A stretch of DNA of 64,000 nucleotides from Costus lasius (GCA_027563935.2 CM050449.1:58607949-58671948); one strand, 5' to 3'; positions 31,662 through 43,657 are shown, numbered from the stretch's first letter. The notes: a model not told the origin generated them from the sequence alone. Made by a program: numbers and translations.

Positions 31662-33598
31662 TGTGATCCGCAAGTGCACGGATACTCAAAGTAATAAAAA
31701 AGTATCGAATCCACAGGGACCTATGTTGTCGAATACTAAATAGCTGATTTCTTACTATCTAGGCTAATCGAAGTAATGAGAATAGAAATTGGAAGCTAAA
31801 AACGGAATTATCAGAGAGAAAAGCTGGGACTAGGGTTTCGTTCACTTTAACTTTTATGAGCTAGATATCAATGAGGATTTCGTCAGTCTAAATTTATCAT
31901 GATGAAGATGTAATTTACAAAAAAAAAGGGTTGGTTCACTTTCGTGCAAACAACCGCACAGGGATTTATCCTCGCTTTCACGCAAGATTCTTCCCAACGC
32001 TGAAGATAAGTAAATCATCAAACAATGAATTCAAGGATCACTTTCGTGCATCCGAATTCAATGTTGATAATCTCTAGTGGAGATTCGAGGATCACTTTCG
32101 TGCATCCGAGTCTCAACACTAGTTTTACTCATGGATCTCCAACATTCGGATCCTTGCTTTCGCACAAGATCTTCACGTTTGACCAATAGACTCGATCTAT
32201 AGGTTCATGTTATAATTATTGCAATTAATCTACTAGAACAGATCAAATTAGATCTAACGTAAGGAAGGGATCCTAACATGCAATTCTAGGGTTCCAAATT
32301 CTCAAGCAATTACCTTTCGGTCTCAAGCGAAAATTCTAAGAACATAATTAGTAACATGAGCTTATAGAGAGTCTAAGCACAATTATCGCATGAGCAAAAT
32401 CATCATGGTAATATTAAACTCAATGAAATAGTAAAAATAGTCATCTAGTCATTGGAAATCAAGTGAATTACTCCCCCATGTCCCAAAAGTAGTTTAAGCT
32501 ATCATCATGAAGGAATTACAATAGATCATGGTTTCAGAGGATTGAAAATTGAAGTAAAATAGAAGTTTAGAAAATACAGCACGGCTGTGAAGTATTTCAC
32601 AACCGTAATTTTGCAAGAATCGTCGATGAACAGTGTCGGCGACTTCTTTTTCTTTGATTTCTCTTCCAATCGATCTCCTTTTGGTCTGAAACTTCTGGCA
32701 CGTTCTCTCCTCCTTCAGATGAAGCTTCAGTATGAAAATCATGGCCGGAGAATGTCTGGATCGAGCGTGGCGGCCAAACCCTAGCCGGCGGCGTGGATCT
32801 TGATTTCTCCCTCCACTGTGTATGAAAATTGGGGCTTTTGGTCTCTCCATAATCCTCTCGTGAAAAGCTCCCCCTCTGCTTCTTACGACATCCAATTTAG
32901 GGCTCTGGATCGCTCGCAATCATCTCCACAAGAATCGGGTGTGGAAATTGACCTGGGCGTCGTGTTCAAAACCGAAATTACAATAGTGTAATGTCTTACG
33001 GCACTGCCGTAAAATCACTCGAGTCTTCTGTTCTGATGTTGTTGGGGAATTACGACACTGTAATATGGTTTACAGTAGTGCCGTAAAATCGGCTGACTTC
33101 TCTATTCGTGAACGTCTGAAAATTACAGCCTGTGTAGTTTCTTACGGTAGTGCCGTAAAATTGGGTGAAGTTTCTGTTCTGAAGCTCTCTGAAATATGGT
33201 ACCGTAATATGGCTTACGGCAGGTGCCGTAAAATCCAAAAATCTTTCTATTCGGAAACTTCTCAAAATGCGGCAGGGCTCGGATTTTACGGTACCGTCTG
33301 GAATTACGGTACCGTAAAATGGATTACGACACTGCCATAATTTGCTGCCTTGCTTCATTTTGCGTAAAATTTCTTGGGTGATCTCCTCTTGATGACGGTA
33401 ATCCTTCTATGTATTTGATTTTGCTTGGAAATGCCTAAAAATAGTGCTTTTTTACCTAAAAACTATGAAAAACCAAAATAGAAGTAGACTTTGCAATAAT
33501 CGATAAATTTAGTATGAAAACAAGTAAAAGATCTTTAATCTAGCATGAAAAGATATTAAAAAATGATACAAAATATACTATATAATTTGGTGTCATCA
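31662..33598 (-). repeat. 3' LTR of Y
   Basis: On the minus strand begins TGATGACACCAAATTATATAG. It contains CACTTTCGTGCA repeats (about 31935-32180) and a dyad array (32976-33340, about 72-bp steps). Confidence 0.92.
32976..33340. repeat. 72-bp dyad array, Y 3' LTR
   Basis: Dyad pairs at about 32976, 33047, 33120, 33189, 33265 and 33300, e.g. TTACGGCACTGCCGTAA and TTACGGTACCGTAA. Confidence 0.88.
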
Positions 33599-33610
33599 AA
33601 ATACATAAGG

Positions 33611-33635
33611 CTCAAACTTTGCTTGTCCTCAAGCA
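33611..33635 (-). other. Athila 3' tract (Y), polypurine-tract region
   Basis: The minus strand reads TGCTTGAGGACAAGCAAAG just before the LTR, identical to the tract of X. Confidence 0.75.
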
Positions 33636-34753
33636 AAAATCAAAATTTGAACTCAAAGTTTGATTAAAAGAGTAACCTTTTCATGCTCAATAAATTTCTA
33701 AAATATAACTCATCAATGAAAAGTTCTATCAATTGATTTATAAAATTTCAAATAAACATATCATTCTTAGAACTCAACCCTCTAGATCCATAATTCAATC
33801 AAATAAAACTTCGCAACATGCACAATAAATAAAATTTTTAATCTCATGATTTCATCCAATTTTTAGTTCAAATCTATCATGCTTTTGTTTACAGGAATAA
33901 GGTTTCCAAGATCTTTTTCCACTCATATCAAATTTTTTTTTTTTGGCATCATTCACATTCTCTAACTTGATTACCACCTTTTTTTCTGGTGGCGAGATTA
34001 GAGTGCACGAATCACATAATCAATGCAATGGAACTCATATCCTCTCATTTGGAAAGAATTTACTAAGGACAGCGGAGTTTATGTGAAATGATTTCTCTCA
34101 TGGCATGTACCCACATAGATACATACTTTCTCATTTTATTGCTTCAACCCATGACCTTCGGTACCACTACGCTTTCCCACAGTGCCAAGTAGGGGAGTCC
34201 TCACCTTTATTTTGTGGATCTTGGATTTTTATTTCCCAACAAATAACATGAATAGACTAAACATCTACTAGGTTGATCAATTGATCTCAATTCATAAATC
34301 ATACTTATATACTCATTTTATTCAAAAGAAAAGTTTCACTTTTAGATTTTATTCTTCAAACAATACATCCATCTAAAATTTCATGCATCAACTAATTTCA
34401 AGTTTCAATAGACGAATATGTATTGAAGAAATAAATCTAACATGATGGGGTTATATCTCTAATCATGGATTTGAGTTCGTTCATCATCAAAAATCATCAA
34501 TCACATCTCAAAACATGACCACATATCACATTAATCACAATATTTTTATGTAGATGAAGTAGTGGTGGTAGACACAAAAATAAGAGTCAATGATGAAATC
34601 CAAAAGGTGAATGGAAGGGGATACTTACAAAATTTTGTCACCCCTATGAGTCGAGTCTTCTTCCTCTCCATTCTTCTTCTTAAAGATAAAAATTTATGCT
34701 AAGGTTAAACTAAGATAAAAGTAAATTAAAGGAAGTGAACTAAAGTTAGAAAG
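33636..34753 (-). other. Y 3' non-coding region
   Basis: AT-rich, with no ORF above background; corresponds to 8327-9380 of X. Confidence 0.65.
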
Positions 34754-34802
34754 CTTGGGTTGCCTCCCAAGAAGCGCTAATTTAAAGGTCTTTAGCTTGA
34801 CC
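34754..34802 (-). promoter_or_regulatory. Conserved Athila 3' motif with hairpin (Y)
   Basis: GGTCAAGCTAAAGACC overlaps the pol stop and is followed by AGCGCTTC and the CTTGGG/CCCAAG hairpin. Confidence 0.72.
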
Positions 34803-36218
34803 CTTTAACACTCAGATTTGATAGTGGTTCATCCAAATAAAAACTCTCCCTTTCTTCAACTCGCTCTTCTTGAGAATAGTGTTTAAGCCTCTGACCATTA
34901 ACCTTGAATTCTCCTGTTTCTTCACTCCATATATCCACGGCTCCATAAGGATAGGTTTCTTTACCTGAAAAGGCCCAGACCATCGAGACTTAAGTTTTTC
35001 AGGAAAAAGTCTCAATCTAGAATTGAATAAAAGAACAAAGTCACCTGGTTGGAAATCCCTTCTAAAAATATGCCGATCATGCCATCTTTTGGCTCTTTCC
35101 TAATAAATTTTTGCATTTTCATAAGCTAAAATTCTGATCTCCTACAACTCATTCAACTGTAATCTTCTTTTTTCTCCCGCATTCTTTAAATCAAAGTTTA
35201 ATGCTTTGATTGCCCAGAATGCCTTATGTTCGAGTTCTACAGGGAGATGACAAGATTTGCCATAAACTAATTGATAAGGAGACATCCCAATTGGTGTTTT
35301 GAAAGTTGTCCTGTATACCCACAATGCATTATCAAGTTTGAATGCCCAATCTTTCCTTGTGTGTGAAACTGTCTTCTCCAAAATCCTTTTTATTTCTCTA
35401 TTTGATATTTCAACTTGTCCACTTGTTTGAGGATGATAAGGTGTCGCCACTTTATGATTCACCCCATATTTTTTTAGTAAGGCAGAAAACTTGTATTCTA
35501 TGAAATGCGAGCCTCCATCACTAATCACAACTCGTGGGGTCCCAAACCTTGGAAAGATAATTTTTTTGAATAATTTGACAACAACTCTGGAATCATTAGT
35601 TGGGGATGCAATAGCTTCAACCCATTTTGAAACAAAATCTACCGCTACAAGAATATATTTGTTACCTCTAGAAGATGGAAAAGGTCCCATGAAGTCAATT
35701 CCCCAAACATCAAATATCTCAACCTCAAGAATATTAGACAACGGCATCTCATGTCTTCTATTAATGTTGCCTGTCCTCTGACACCTATCACAGGATAAAA
35801 CAAGCTTTCTAGCATCTTTAAATATTGTGGGCCAATAAAATCCTGATTGCAACACTTTGAATGTAGTCTTCTTGGCACTGGCATGCCCACCATAAGAAGA
35901 TCCATGGCATTGGAACAATATGTCTACAACTTCCTTTTCGGGTACACATCTCCTGAAAATACCATCTGCACCTCTTCTAAATACATAAGGCTCATCCCAA
36001 AAATAGTGTTTCACCTCAGCCAAAAATCTTTTCCTTTTTTGGTAGCTCAAATCAGGAGGAAAAATATTGGCTACAAGATAATTCACTCTGTCAGCATACC
36101 AGGGGGCTCTGAGTTGTTCAATGGTCAAGAGTTGTTCTTCAGGGAAGGAATCATTGATCTCATCATTCTTTCTAGTGTCTACCATTATTCTTGAGAGATG
36201 ATCTGCGACAAGTTTTTC
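34792..36218 (-). pseudogene. Athila integrase (Y)
   Basis: Integrase of the polyprotein. Seen in order: RNase H end (LVADHLSR), the [18 protein letters not shown] linker, the zinc-binding region with SCDRC, the catalytic core with [18 protein letters not shown] and [10 protein letters not shown] (D,D,E), the [14 protein letters not shown] block, and GPFQVKK. In-frame stops are at 35142 and about 35101, and the frame shifts near 34950, after which [17 protein letters not shown], the LDEP motif and the terminal Ser-Ser continue in another frame. The core domain (35142-36185) is uninterrupted. There is no chromodomain, as expected for Athila. Confidence 0.92.
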
Positions 36219-37139
36219 TTATCCCTTTTTGTCTTTAATCTCCAAATCAAATTCTTGCAGGGGTAAAATCCATCTGAGTAATCGTGGTTTGCTGTCTTTT
36301 TTCTGCATTAAGTATTTCACAGCTGCATGGTTAGTGTACACTACCACTTTGGAGTTAATCAAATATGACCTAAATTTATCAAAAGCAAATACTATGGCCA
36401 ATAATTCCTTCTCAGTGGTGGTGTAATTTTTCTGTGTTTCATCCAAAGTCTTGCTGGCATAGTGAATAACATGAGGTTTCTTATCTTTTCTCTGTCCCAA
36501 GACTGCTCCCACTGCATAATCACTGGCATCACACATGAGTTCAAAGGGTAAGTTCCAATCTGGGGGTTGAATGACGGGTGCTGAAACCAAGGCTTTCTTT
36601 AACTCCCGAAAAGCAAACATACATTTCTCATCAAAGCAGAATTTGACATCTTTACAAAGTAAATCAGTTAAAGGTTTAGCAAGTTTAGAGAAGTCCTTGA
36701 TGAATCTCCTGTAAAACCCTGCATGTCCCAAAAAACTCATAATCTCCTTGACAGTGGTGGGTGGTGCTAGCTTCTCAATCACTTCTATCTTGGCCTTATC
36801 CACTTCAATCCCTCTTTCTGAAACAAGATGGCCTAAAACTATCCCCCGTTTAACCATAAAGTGACACTTTTCCCAATTCAAGACAAGGTTAGTCTCTTCG
36901 CATCTCTGTAAGACTCTAGAGAGATTAGCTAAGCAGTCATCAAAAGTGAAACCATAGACAGAGAAATCATCCATAAAAACATCCATGAAGTCTTCAATAA
37001 ATTCAGAAAAAAATGCCATCATACACCTTTGAAAAGTTGCAGGTGCATTGCATAAACCAAAGGGCATTCTTCTATAAGCAAAAGTACCATATGGACATGT
37101 AAAAGTGGTTTTATCCTGATCGTCAGGATGAATAGGAAT
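36219..37139 (-). pseudogene. Athila reverse transcriptase C-part and RNase H (Y)
   Basis: RT block with [16 protein letters not shown] and the catalytic FMDD box ([10 protein letters not shown]), the LGH and [10 protein letters not shown] block, then RNase H with [27 protein letters not shown] and the [10 protein letters not shown] region. It stays in the same frame as the preceding RT piece; the TAA at 37140 lies between them, at a Gln codon in relatives. It ends in another stop at 36219, just before the LVADHLSR link to integrase. Confidence 0.93.
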
Positions 37140-37934
37140 CTAAAAAAATTCGGAATACCCATCAAGAAAACAAAAGTGAGAGTGTTTGGCAAGTCTTTCC
37201 ACCATTTGATCAATGAAAGGTAAGGGAAAATGATCTTTCCTAGTGGGAACATTTAATTTTCTATAATCAATACACATACGCCAACTAGTGACATTTCTAA
37301 TAGGTATCAATTCATTATCATTATTTTTCACTACAGTGACACCTCCCTTCTTTGGAACACAGTGTACAGGACTCACCCACTTACTATCTGAGATAGGGTA
37401 GATAATACCTACATCTAGCAATTTTAATACTTCCTTCTTCTCCACTTCCTTCATGGACAGGTTGAGCCTTCTCTGAAAATCTACATGCGGTTTGTGCTCG
37501 TCCTCCATGTGAATACTGTGCATACAAAAAGAAGGATTAATCCCTTTTAAGTCATCAATGGAATACCCAATTACCTTCCTATGAATTCTTAACTCCTTCA
37601 AGAGTAGATCAGTTTCCTTGGCATCTAATTTAGCATCCACAATCACAGGGTAGGTGGAGTTAGGACCAAGAAATTCATATCTAAGATTATCAGGTAAATC
37701 TTTCAACTCAACATTAGGGATCTTTTCACTTTTATTATCAAAAGTAGCACAATCTAAAATATCATGTTTTTCATCATCGAATTCATCAAAATCTTTCTCA
37801 AAAACAGAATTATCAATTTTTTCACAAGAATTTTTCAAGATATCAGAAAAAGAATCAGAAGGTGAAACATCAGCATAAGAATCATCAAACAAACAACTAA
37901 CATCATAAACTGTGTCATTAATGGCATGAATAGT
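37140..37934 (-). pseudogene. Athila reverse transcriptase N-part (Y)
   Basis: Starts with an acidic linker (DEFDDEKHDILDC), then the typical RT entry: IGYSIDDLKGI, CMHSIHMED, RRLNLSMKEVVK-like block, LDVGIIYPISDSKWVSPV, CVPKKGG, WRMCIDYRKLN, DHFPLPFIDQM, FCFLDGYSEFF. The piece ends in the in-frame TAA at 37140. A TGA at 37935 separates it from protease. Confidence 0.93.
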
Positions 37935-38564
37935 TCAACAAGAACTGGCATATGCAGGTTTTTTCAATGAATTATTCAAATCAAACTCAATCTTATCATT
38001 GCCAATTCTTAAAGCAAGTTTACCGTTCTGCACATCAAATAGGGCTCCAGCAGTGGCTAAGAACGGCCTACCCAAAATAATAGGAATCTTGGCATCCTCT
38101 TCCATTTCAAGTACCACAAAATCAGTAGGTATGAAGTACTTACCAACTTGAATAGGGACATCCTCTAGAATACCTACTAGATATTTTACTGATCGATGAG
38201 CGAGCTGCAAAGAAATTGCAGTTGGCTTAGGAGCTCCCATGTCCAATTTCCTGCACATAGATAAAGGTATGAGACTTACACTAGCCCCTAGATCACATAA
38301 GGCTCGGTCGAAAGCCATATTACAAATAAAACATGGGATAGAAAAGCTACCTGAATCATTCAATTTTGGTGGCAACCTGTTTTGAATAACAGCACTACAT
38401 TCTTTAGTTAAATCCACAGTACCATAGTTCTCTATCTTTCTTTTGTTAGACAGGATTTCTTTCAAAAATTTTGCATATATGGGCATTTGAGATAAAGCTT
38501 CAGTAAATGGTATGTTAATGTAAAGCTTTTTCAAAACATCAAGAAATTTCCCAAATTGCTTATC
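37935..38564 (-). pseudogene. Athila aspartic protease region (Y)
   Basis: Carries the retropepsin active site in the form usual for this group (ALCDLGASVSLIPLSMC), followed by a beta-strand block (FIPTDFVVLEM) and the IILGRPFLATAGA flap/C-terminal motif. It is preceded by the conserved linker KKLYINIPFTEALSQMPIY. In frame with gag, but separated from it by the TAA at 38565 and from RT by the TGA at 37935. Confidence 0.92.
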
Positions 38565-39716
38565 TTACTTTTCCTTCACTAACCTTTGGGGAAAAGGTAC
38601 TGGTGGTCTATAAGGAGGAGGTAGATTAGTTTTAGAATTATCTTCTTTACATGGCACATCCCCTTTTGGTTTAATTTCCTTTTGAGGTGTTAAACTAGGT
38701 AGGGTTTGTTTATGTTCAGAAGATTTTTCAAACTCTAATTCCTCATCATGATCATTAATAGATTCTTTCTCCTTAAGTTCTCTTAATTGTCTCCCACTTC
38801 TAGTGATAATGGCATTGCAATGTTCCCCAGAGTTTAATCTAGACATTTGTTCTTCTAGAACTTTATTGTGAGCCACTAAGGATTCTAGTTGAGAAGCAAG
38901 GTGACTAACAGTTTCTTCAAGATCCTCAAATTTTTTTGTGTTTTGAATTTGCAATGATTGAATTTGGCTACCTGAAAGTTTCTCTAGCATGGGTTCACTA
39001 ACCTTTTCAGTTAAGGGTTGCTGATCCTCATTCTCATTCTTACCAAGTTGATGACAATATAACATTCCTTCATCTGGATTCCATTGGCTATGATTCAAGG
39101 ACATCTCTTTAAGCAACTTGAAAGCATCGTCAAATGTTCTACTCATCAAGGCTCCCCCTGCGGCAGCATCAATAATTAGATGGGTATTATAAACTAAGCT
39201 AGAATAAAATGTCTGAATTAGAAACTCATTTTCAAGGCCATGGTTAGGACACTTCCGTTGTAGATCACTGAATCTCTCCCATGCATCGCTGAGTGATTCT
39301 CTGCTCTTTTGTTGAAAGTTCATGATTCGCTTCCTCAATTGGATAGTCTTGCTTGGTGGAAAATATTTCATTAGAAAAGCTTTTGATAATTGTTCCCACG
39401 TTGTGAAGGTGTTGGGTCCACGAGAATGCAACCAAGATCGTGCTTGATCCCTGAGAGAAAAAGGGAATAATATTAGTTTTAGTGCATCATCAGAAACTCC
39501 ATGAATTTTTATGGTATTGCAATATTCAAGAAAAATATATAATTGTAAATAAGGATCTTCGATTGATGATCCTCCAAACTGATTTTGCTGAATCATAGTC
39601 AAGAGGGCAGGATTAATCTCAAAGTTGGTGGCCTCAATTGCAGGTTTTGCAATGCTAAAGTGTATCCCTTGAGGATTAGGGGTTGCATAGTCCCTTAGTG
39701 ATCTTTGCTCAGCCAT
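38565..39716 (-). CDS. Athila Gag (Y)
   Basis: 383 residues, opening MAEQRSLRDYATP as in Athila Gag. Retrotransposon Gag (capsid) domain at about residues 50-190: NFEINPALLTMIQQNQFGG, DDALKLILFPFSLRDQARSW, FTTWEQLSKAFLMKYFPP, SLSDAWERFSDLQRKCPNHG. The C-terminal part is charged, with a coiled-coil-like stretch (DLEETVSHLASQLESLVAHN). I see no C-x2-C-x4-H-x4-C knuckle. It is uninterrupted; the stop lies where relatives read on into protease. Start supported by position after leader and primer site and by the family N-terminus. Confidence 0.92.
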   Translation of the reverse strand: MAEQRSLRDYATPNPQGIHFSIAKPAIEATNFEINPALLTMIQQNQFGGSSIEDPYLQLYIFLEYCNTIKIHGVSDDALKLILFPFSLRDQARSWLHSRGPNTFTTWEQLSKAFLMKYFPPSKTIQLRKRIMNFQQKSRESLSDAWERFSDLQRKCPNHGLENEFLIQTFYSSLVYNTHLIIDAAAGGALMSRTFDDAFKLLKEMSLNHSQWNPDEGMLYCHQLGKNENEDQQPLTEKVSEPMLEKLSGSQIQSLQIQNTKKFEDLEETVSHLASQLESLVAHNKVLEEQMSRLNSGEHCNAIITRSGRQLRELKEKESINDHDEELEFEKSSEHKQTLPSLTPQKEIKPKGDVPCKEDNSKTNLPPPYRPPVPFPQRLVKEK

Positions 39717-39851
39717 TAGAAGTGAATTTCCTATGCACGCTAGAACAAACTGATCAATTGATGTATGTAAATAGAAAAGAATAAAAAGTTAAAACATAAA
39801 TGAAACCTAGTATAGCAATAATCTCAACCTCTTTAATATCGACAAAACTAA

Positions 39852-39871
39852 GGTCCCCGGCAACGGCGCCA
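39852..39871 (-). other. Primer binding site, tRNA-Asp (Y)
   Basis: The minus strand reads TGGCGCCGTTGCCGGGGACC, complementary to the plant tRNA-Asp 3' end, 9 bases inside the 5' LTR. The short leader between it and gag is non-coding. Confidence 0.95.
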
Positions 39872-39880
39872 AAAACTTAT

Positions 39881-41817
39881 TGTGATCTGCAAGTGCACGG
39901 ATACTCGAAGTAATAAAGAAAGTATCAAATCCACAGGGACCTACGTTGTCGAATACTAAATAGCTGATTTCTTACTATCTAGGCTAATCGAAGTAATGAG
40001 AATAGAAATTGGAAGCTAAAAATGGAATTATCAGAGAGAAAAGCTGGGACTAGGGTTTCATTCCCTTTAACTTTTATGAGCTAGATATGAATGAGGATTT
40101 TGTCAGTTTAAATTTACAATGATGAAGATGCAATTTACAAAAAAAAAGGGTTGGTTCACTTTCGTGCAAACAACCGCACAGGGATTTATCATCGCTTTTG
40201 CGCAAGATTCTTCCCAACGCTGAAGATAAGTAAATCATCAAACTATGAATTCAAGGATCACTTTCATGCATCTGAATTCAATGTTGATAATCTCTAGTGG
40301 AGATTCGAGGATCACTTTCGTGCATCCGAGTCTCAACACTAGTTTTACTCATGGATCTCCAACGTTCCGATCCTTGCTTTCGCACAAGATCTCCACGTTT
40401 GACAAATAGACTCGATCTATAGGTTCACATTATAATTATTGCAATTAATCTACTAGAATATATCAAATTAGATCTAACCTAAGGAAGGGATCCTAACATG
40501 CAATTCTAGGGTTCCAAATTCTCAAGCATTTTCCTTTCGGTCTCAAGCGAAAATTCTAAGAACATAATTAGTAACATGAACTTATAGAGAGTCTAAGCAC
40601 AATTATCGCATGAGCAAAATCATCATGGTAATATTAAACTCAACGAAATAGTAAAAATAGTCATCTAGTCATTGGAAATCAAGTGAATTACTCCCCATGT
40701 CCCAAAAGTAGTTTAAGCTATCATCATGAAGGAATTACAATAGATCATGGTTTCAGAGGATCGAAAATCGAAGTAAAAGAGAAGTTTAGAAAATACAGCA
40801 CGGCTGTGAAGTATTTCACAGCCGTAATTTTGCAAGAACCATCGATGAACAGTGCCGGCGACTTCTTTTTCTTCGATTTCTCTTCCAATCGACCTCCTTT
40901 CGGTCTGAAACTTCTGGCACGTTCTCTCCTCCTTCATATGAAGCTTCAGTATGAAAATCACGGCTAGAGAATGTCTAGATCGAGCGCGGCGGCCAAACCC
41001 TAGGCGGCGGCGTGGATCGTGATTTCTCCCTCCACTGTGTATGAAAATTGGGGCTTTTGGTCTCTCCGTAATCCTCTCATAAAAAGCTCCCCCTCTACTT
41101 CTTACGGCATCTGATTTAGGGCTTTGGATCGCTCGCAATCATCTCTACAAGAATCGGGCATGGAAATTGACCTGGGCGTTGTGTTCAAAACTGAAATTAC
41201 GGTAGTGTAATGTCTTACGGCACTGCCGTAAAATCACTCGAGTCTTTTATTCTGATGTTGTTGGGGAATTACGGCACCGTAATCTGGTTTATGGTAGTGC
41301 CGTAAAATCGGCTGAACTCTTTGTTTGCGAACGTCTGGAAATTACGGCCCGTGTAGTTTCTTACGGTAGTGCCGTAAAATCGGGTGAAGTTTCTATTCTG
41401 AAGCTCTCCGAAATACGCTACCGTAATATGGCTTACGGCAGGTGCTGTAAAATCCAAAAATCTTTCTGTTCGAAAACTTCTCAAAATACGGCAGGGCTCG
41501 GATTTTACAGTACCGTCTGGAATTACAGTACCGTAAAATGGATTACGGCACTGCCGTAATTTGCTGCCTTGCTCCGTTTTGTGTGAAATTTCTTGGGTGA
41601 TCTCCTCTTGATGATGGTAAGCCTTCTATGTATTTGATTTTGCTTGGAAACGCCTAAAAATAGTGCCTTTTTACCTGAAAACCATGAAAAACCAAAATAG
41701 AAGTAGACTTTGCAATAATCGATAAATTTAGTATGAAAACAAGTAAAAGATCTTCAATCTAGCATGAAAAGATATCAAAAAATGATACAAAATATACTAT
41801 ATAATTTGGTGTCATCA
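39881..41817 (-). repeat. 5' LTR of Y
   Basis: Partner of the left LTR, with the same hairpin repeats (40155-40400) and dyad array (41200-41560). Confidence 0.93.
41200..41560. repeat. 72-bp dyad array, Y 5' LTR
   Basis: Same array as in the 3' LTR; several dyads are more perfect here (TTACGGCACCGTAA, TTACGGCACTGCCGTAA). Confidence 0.88.
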
Positions 41818-41969
41818 GATAGGAAGAGTATAAAGATAAACAAAGAGAGAAACTGGGACTAGGGTTTCATCTGCTTTAATTTCTATGACTAGATATGAAT
41901 AAAAGGTCATCAGTCTAATTTTATCATGATAAAGATATAATTTACTTTATAAAGGTATTGTCTCACTTT
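41818..41969 (-). repeat. Athila-type LTR fragment
   Basis: Resembles 3600-3730 of LTR a (AACTGGGACTAGGGTTTCAT, then the start of the CACTTT repeat block). It is cut on the left by Y and on the right by A. The last five bases ACTTT are the left TSD copy of A. Confidence 0.75.
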
Positions 41970-43655
41970 TGTTGGGGTATGCCCTTAAGGCTAATGTTTG
42001 AGGCCTTGGGATTGTATCAGTATCATGTAATAAACTCTTGTGTTTATAAAGGCATGGTTATTATTCAGGTTGTTACCTTCTCTGCTGCAATTAGTGTACT
42101 TCTGAATAATGTCTCAAAGCTGTTCAGCTGGGCTGACATGCTATAAAGTCCTTAGTCGAGATATCTTGGTGAACATGAGACAGCCTTGATATAATTGAGA
42201 CTAATATGTATTCTAATCTTATAGGATGCTTCGAGCATGGAATAAGATGTAGACTCATGGGTACATTGGATGTACTGGATAGACCCTACTAGGATATTCA
42301 ATTACTTGTCACAATGTGAATAATCCTTGTTTGCACTAAGTGGCACATGTCCTCTGACTTGAGATCACTTGTGTTTCTAAATGATGATTGTCATTGTTTT
42401 GAGGTAGTTCAATATCATTTGAAACATAATGATTATAGACTATCTTGGATAATGATCTTGAGTCAGGTTAGGGCACTAGTGATAGATAAAGGATTGCCAT
42501 CTCCTTAATTGGAGTGTGATGTTCTATAGGGGCCCCCTAGATGGGATGATTGAGATAGTGTATGGCCATACCCAGGTGACTATGATCATCTGATCTAATC
42601 ATGCTCATCATATTGGAATAACAAGCTTGACATGCTTGTCCAATAAGAACATCCAGTGGCAAAGGAAAAATGTATGCCTAGTGAAGTGGATTCACACTTG
42701 TGCTGTGGTTTGGGAGTAGTCTTGGAAGACTCTTTCCTTTATATCGGGAGACAGTGATGTGTTGCTAGATACCCCTCACTGATCGTGATAATGTAAGTTA
42801 TCGTTACCGACATTTAGAGGAAACCCTTAGGGTCGCACAACTTGATGATATGGCTTACTTAAGTCTGATCGTGTGGACTGAATTCTTTGGGTTCAGTTTA
42901 AAGGAGTTTAAACTCTGATTGTAAGTGAGATCTGGTCTGATCATGTTTGATTGATTGGGGCTTGAGATCGGTAAGCTTCGATCAAGAGAGATGATTCTAG
43001 ATCGGTGAGATCAGGAACATCATGAGATGAACGGTTAGATCTTGAGCCATTTTGGTTCAGAGAGATCTAGACCATGGGCCGGTTTGGTTTGGTCTTTGGA
43101 CCGAATTGAATTGAATTGAATTAGCTTGAACCGGTTCACATATGTGAACGCATGGTTCAAGGCTCAATCATATTTGGGCGGTTTTCTTATGGGTGAGCGC
43201 ATGGCTTCATGACTTGCCATATTTGGAAGTCATGAAACGCCATCACTTGAAAAACGCCTAAATGATGATGGTGAATTGAATTCGATTGTCGCCTTGGCTT
43301 GAGAGGAGAAAGAGCTTCTTCCTTGATGAGAAGAGAGTTCGGCCAAGCATCTCTTGACTTCGACACACGCAAGGAGAACTTGGTGATTTTTGCTAGCACA
43401 AGAATTGCGCAAGGAGGAAGCCTTCATCATCCTTGTGTGCGTCTTCTTTGGAGGAGAGCTCATTTACCCTCTTGCTTCCAAGCCGCCTCCTTCCTCATGG
43501 CTATGGTAATAGATCTCAACTTGATCTTTGCAATATAACCAAGTTAATCATATGATCTACATGCGGTCTTGAGGGTGACACCCCTATAATATTTCATGCG
43601 CCCCCTTTATTAGGGTTTCACCCCCTTTTGCGCTCCCCCTTGAAGGGGACTTTCA
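41970..43655 (+). repeat. 5' LTR of A
   Basis: TGTTGGGG start, CA end, 1686 bp; near-identical to 61930-62983. Confidence 0.95.
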
Positions 43656-43657
43656 AA

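Larger units (their letters stand above)
31662..41817 (-). mobile_element. Y: full-length Athila-type element
   Basis: Two LTRs of equal length (1937 bp), tRNA-Asp primer site, gag, protease, RT, RNase H, integrase, conserved 3' motif and 3' tract. No env-like ORF is visible between pol and the 3' LTR. The LTR pair shows several percent difference, clearly older than the copia insertions. GATAG occurs right after the right LTR and three bases away from the left LTR, so the TSD is not clean. The sequences on the two sides belong to different parts of Athila relatives. Confidence 0.93.

Noticed and set aside
33636..34753. env-like gene downstream of Athila pol
   Set aside because: Some Athila elements have one, but only short unrelated open frames are present here and in X.
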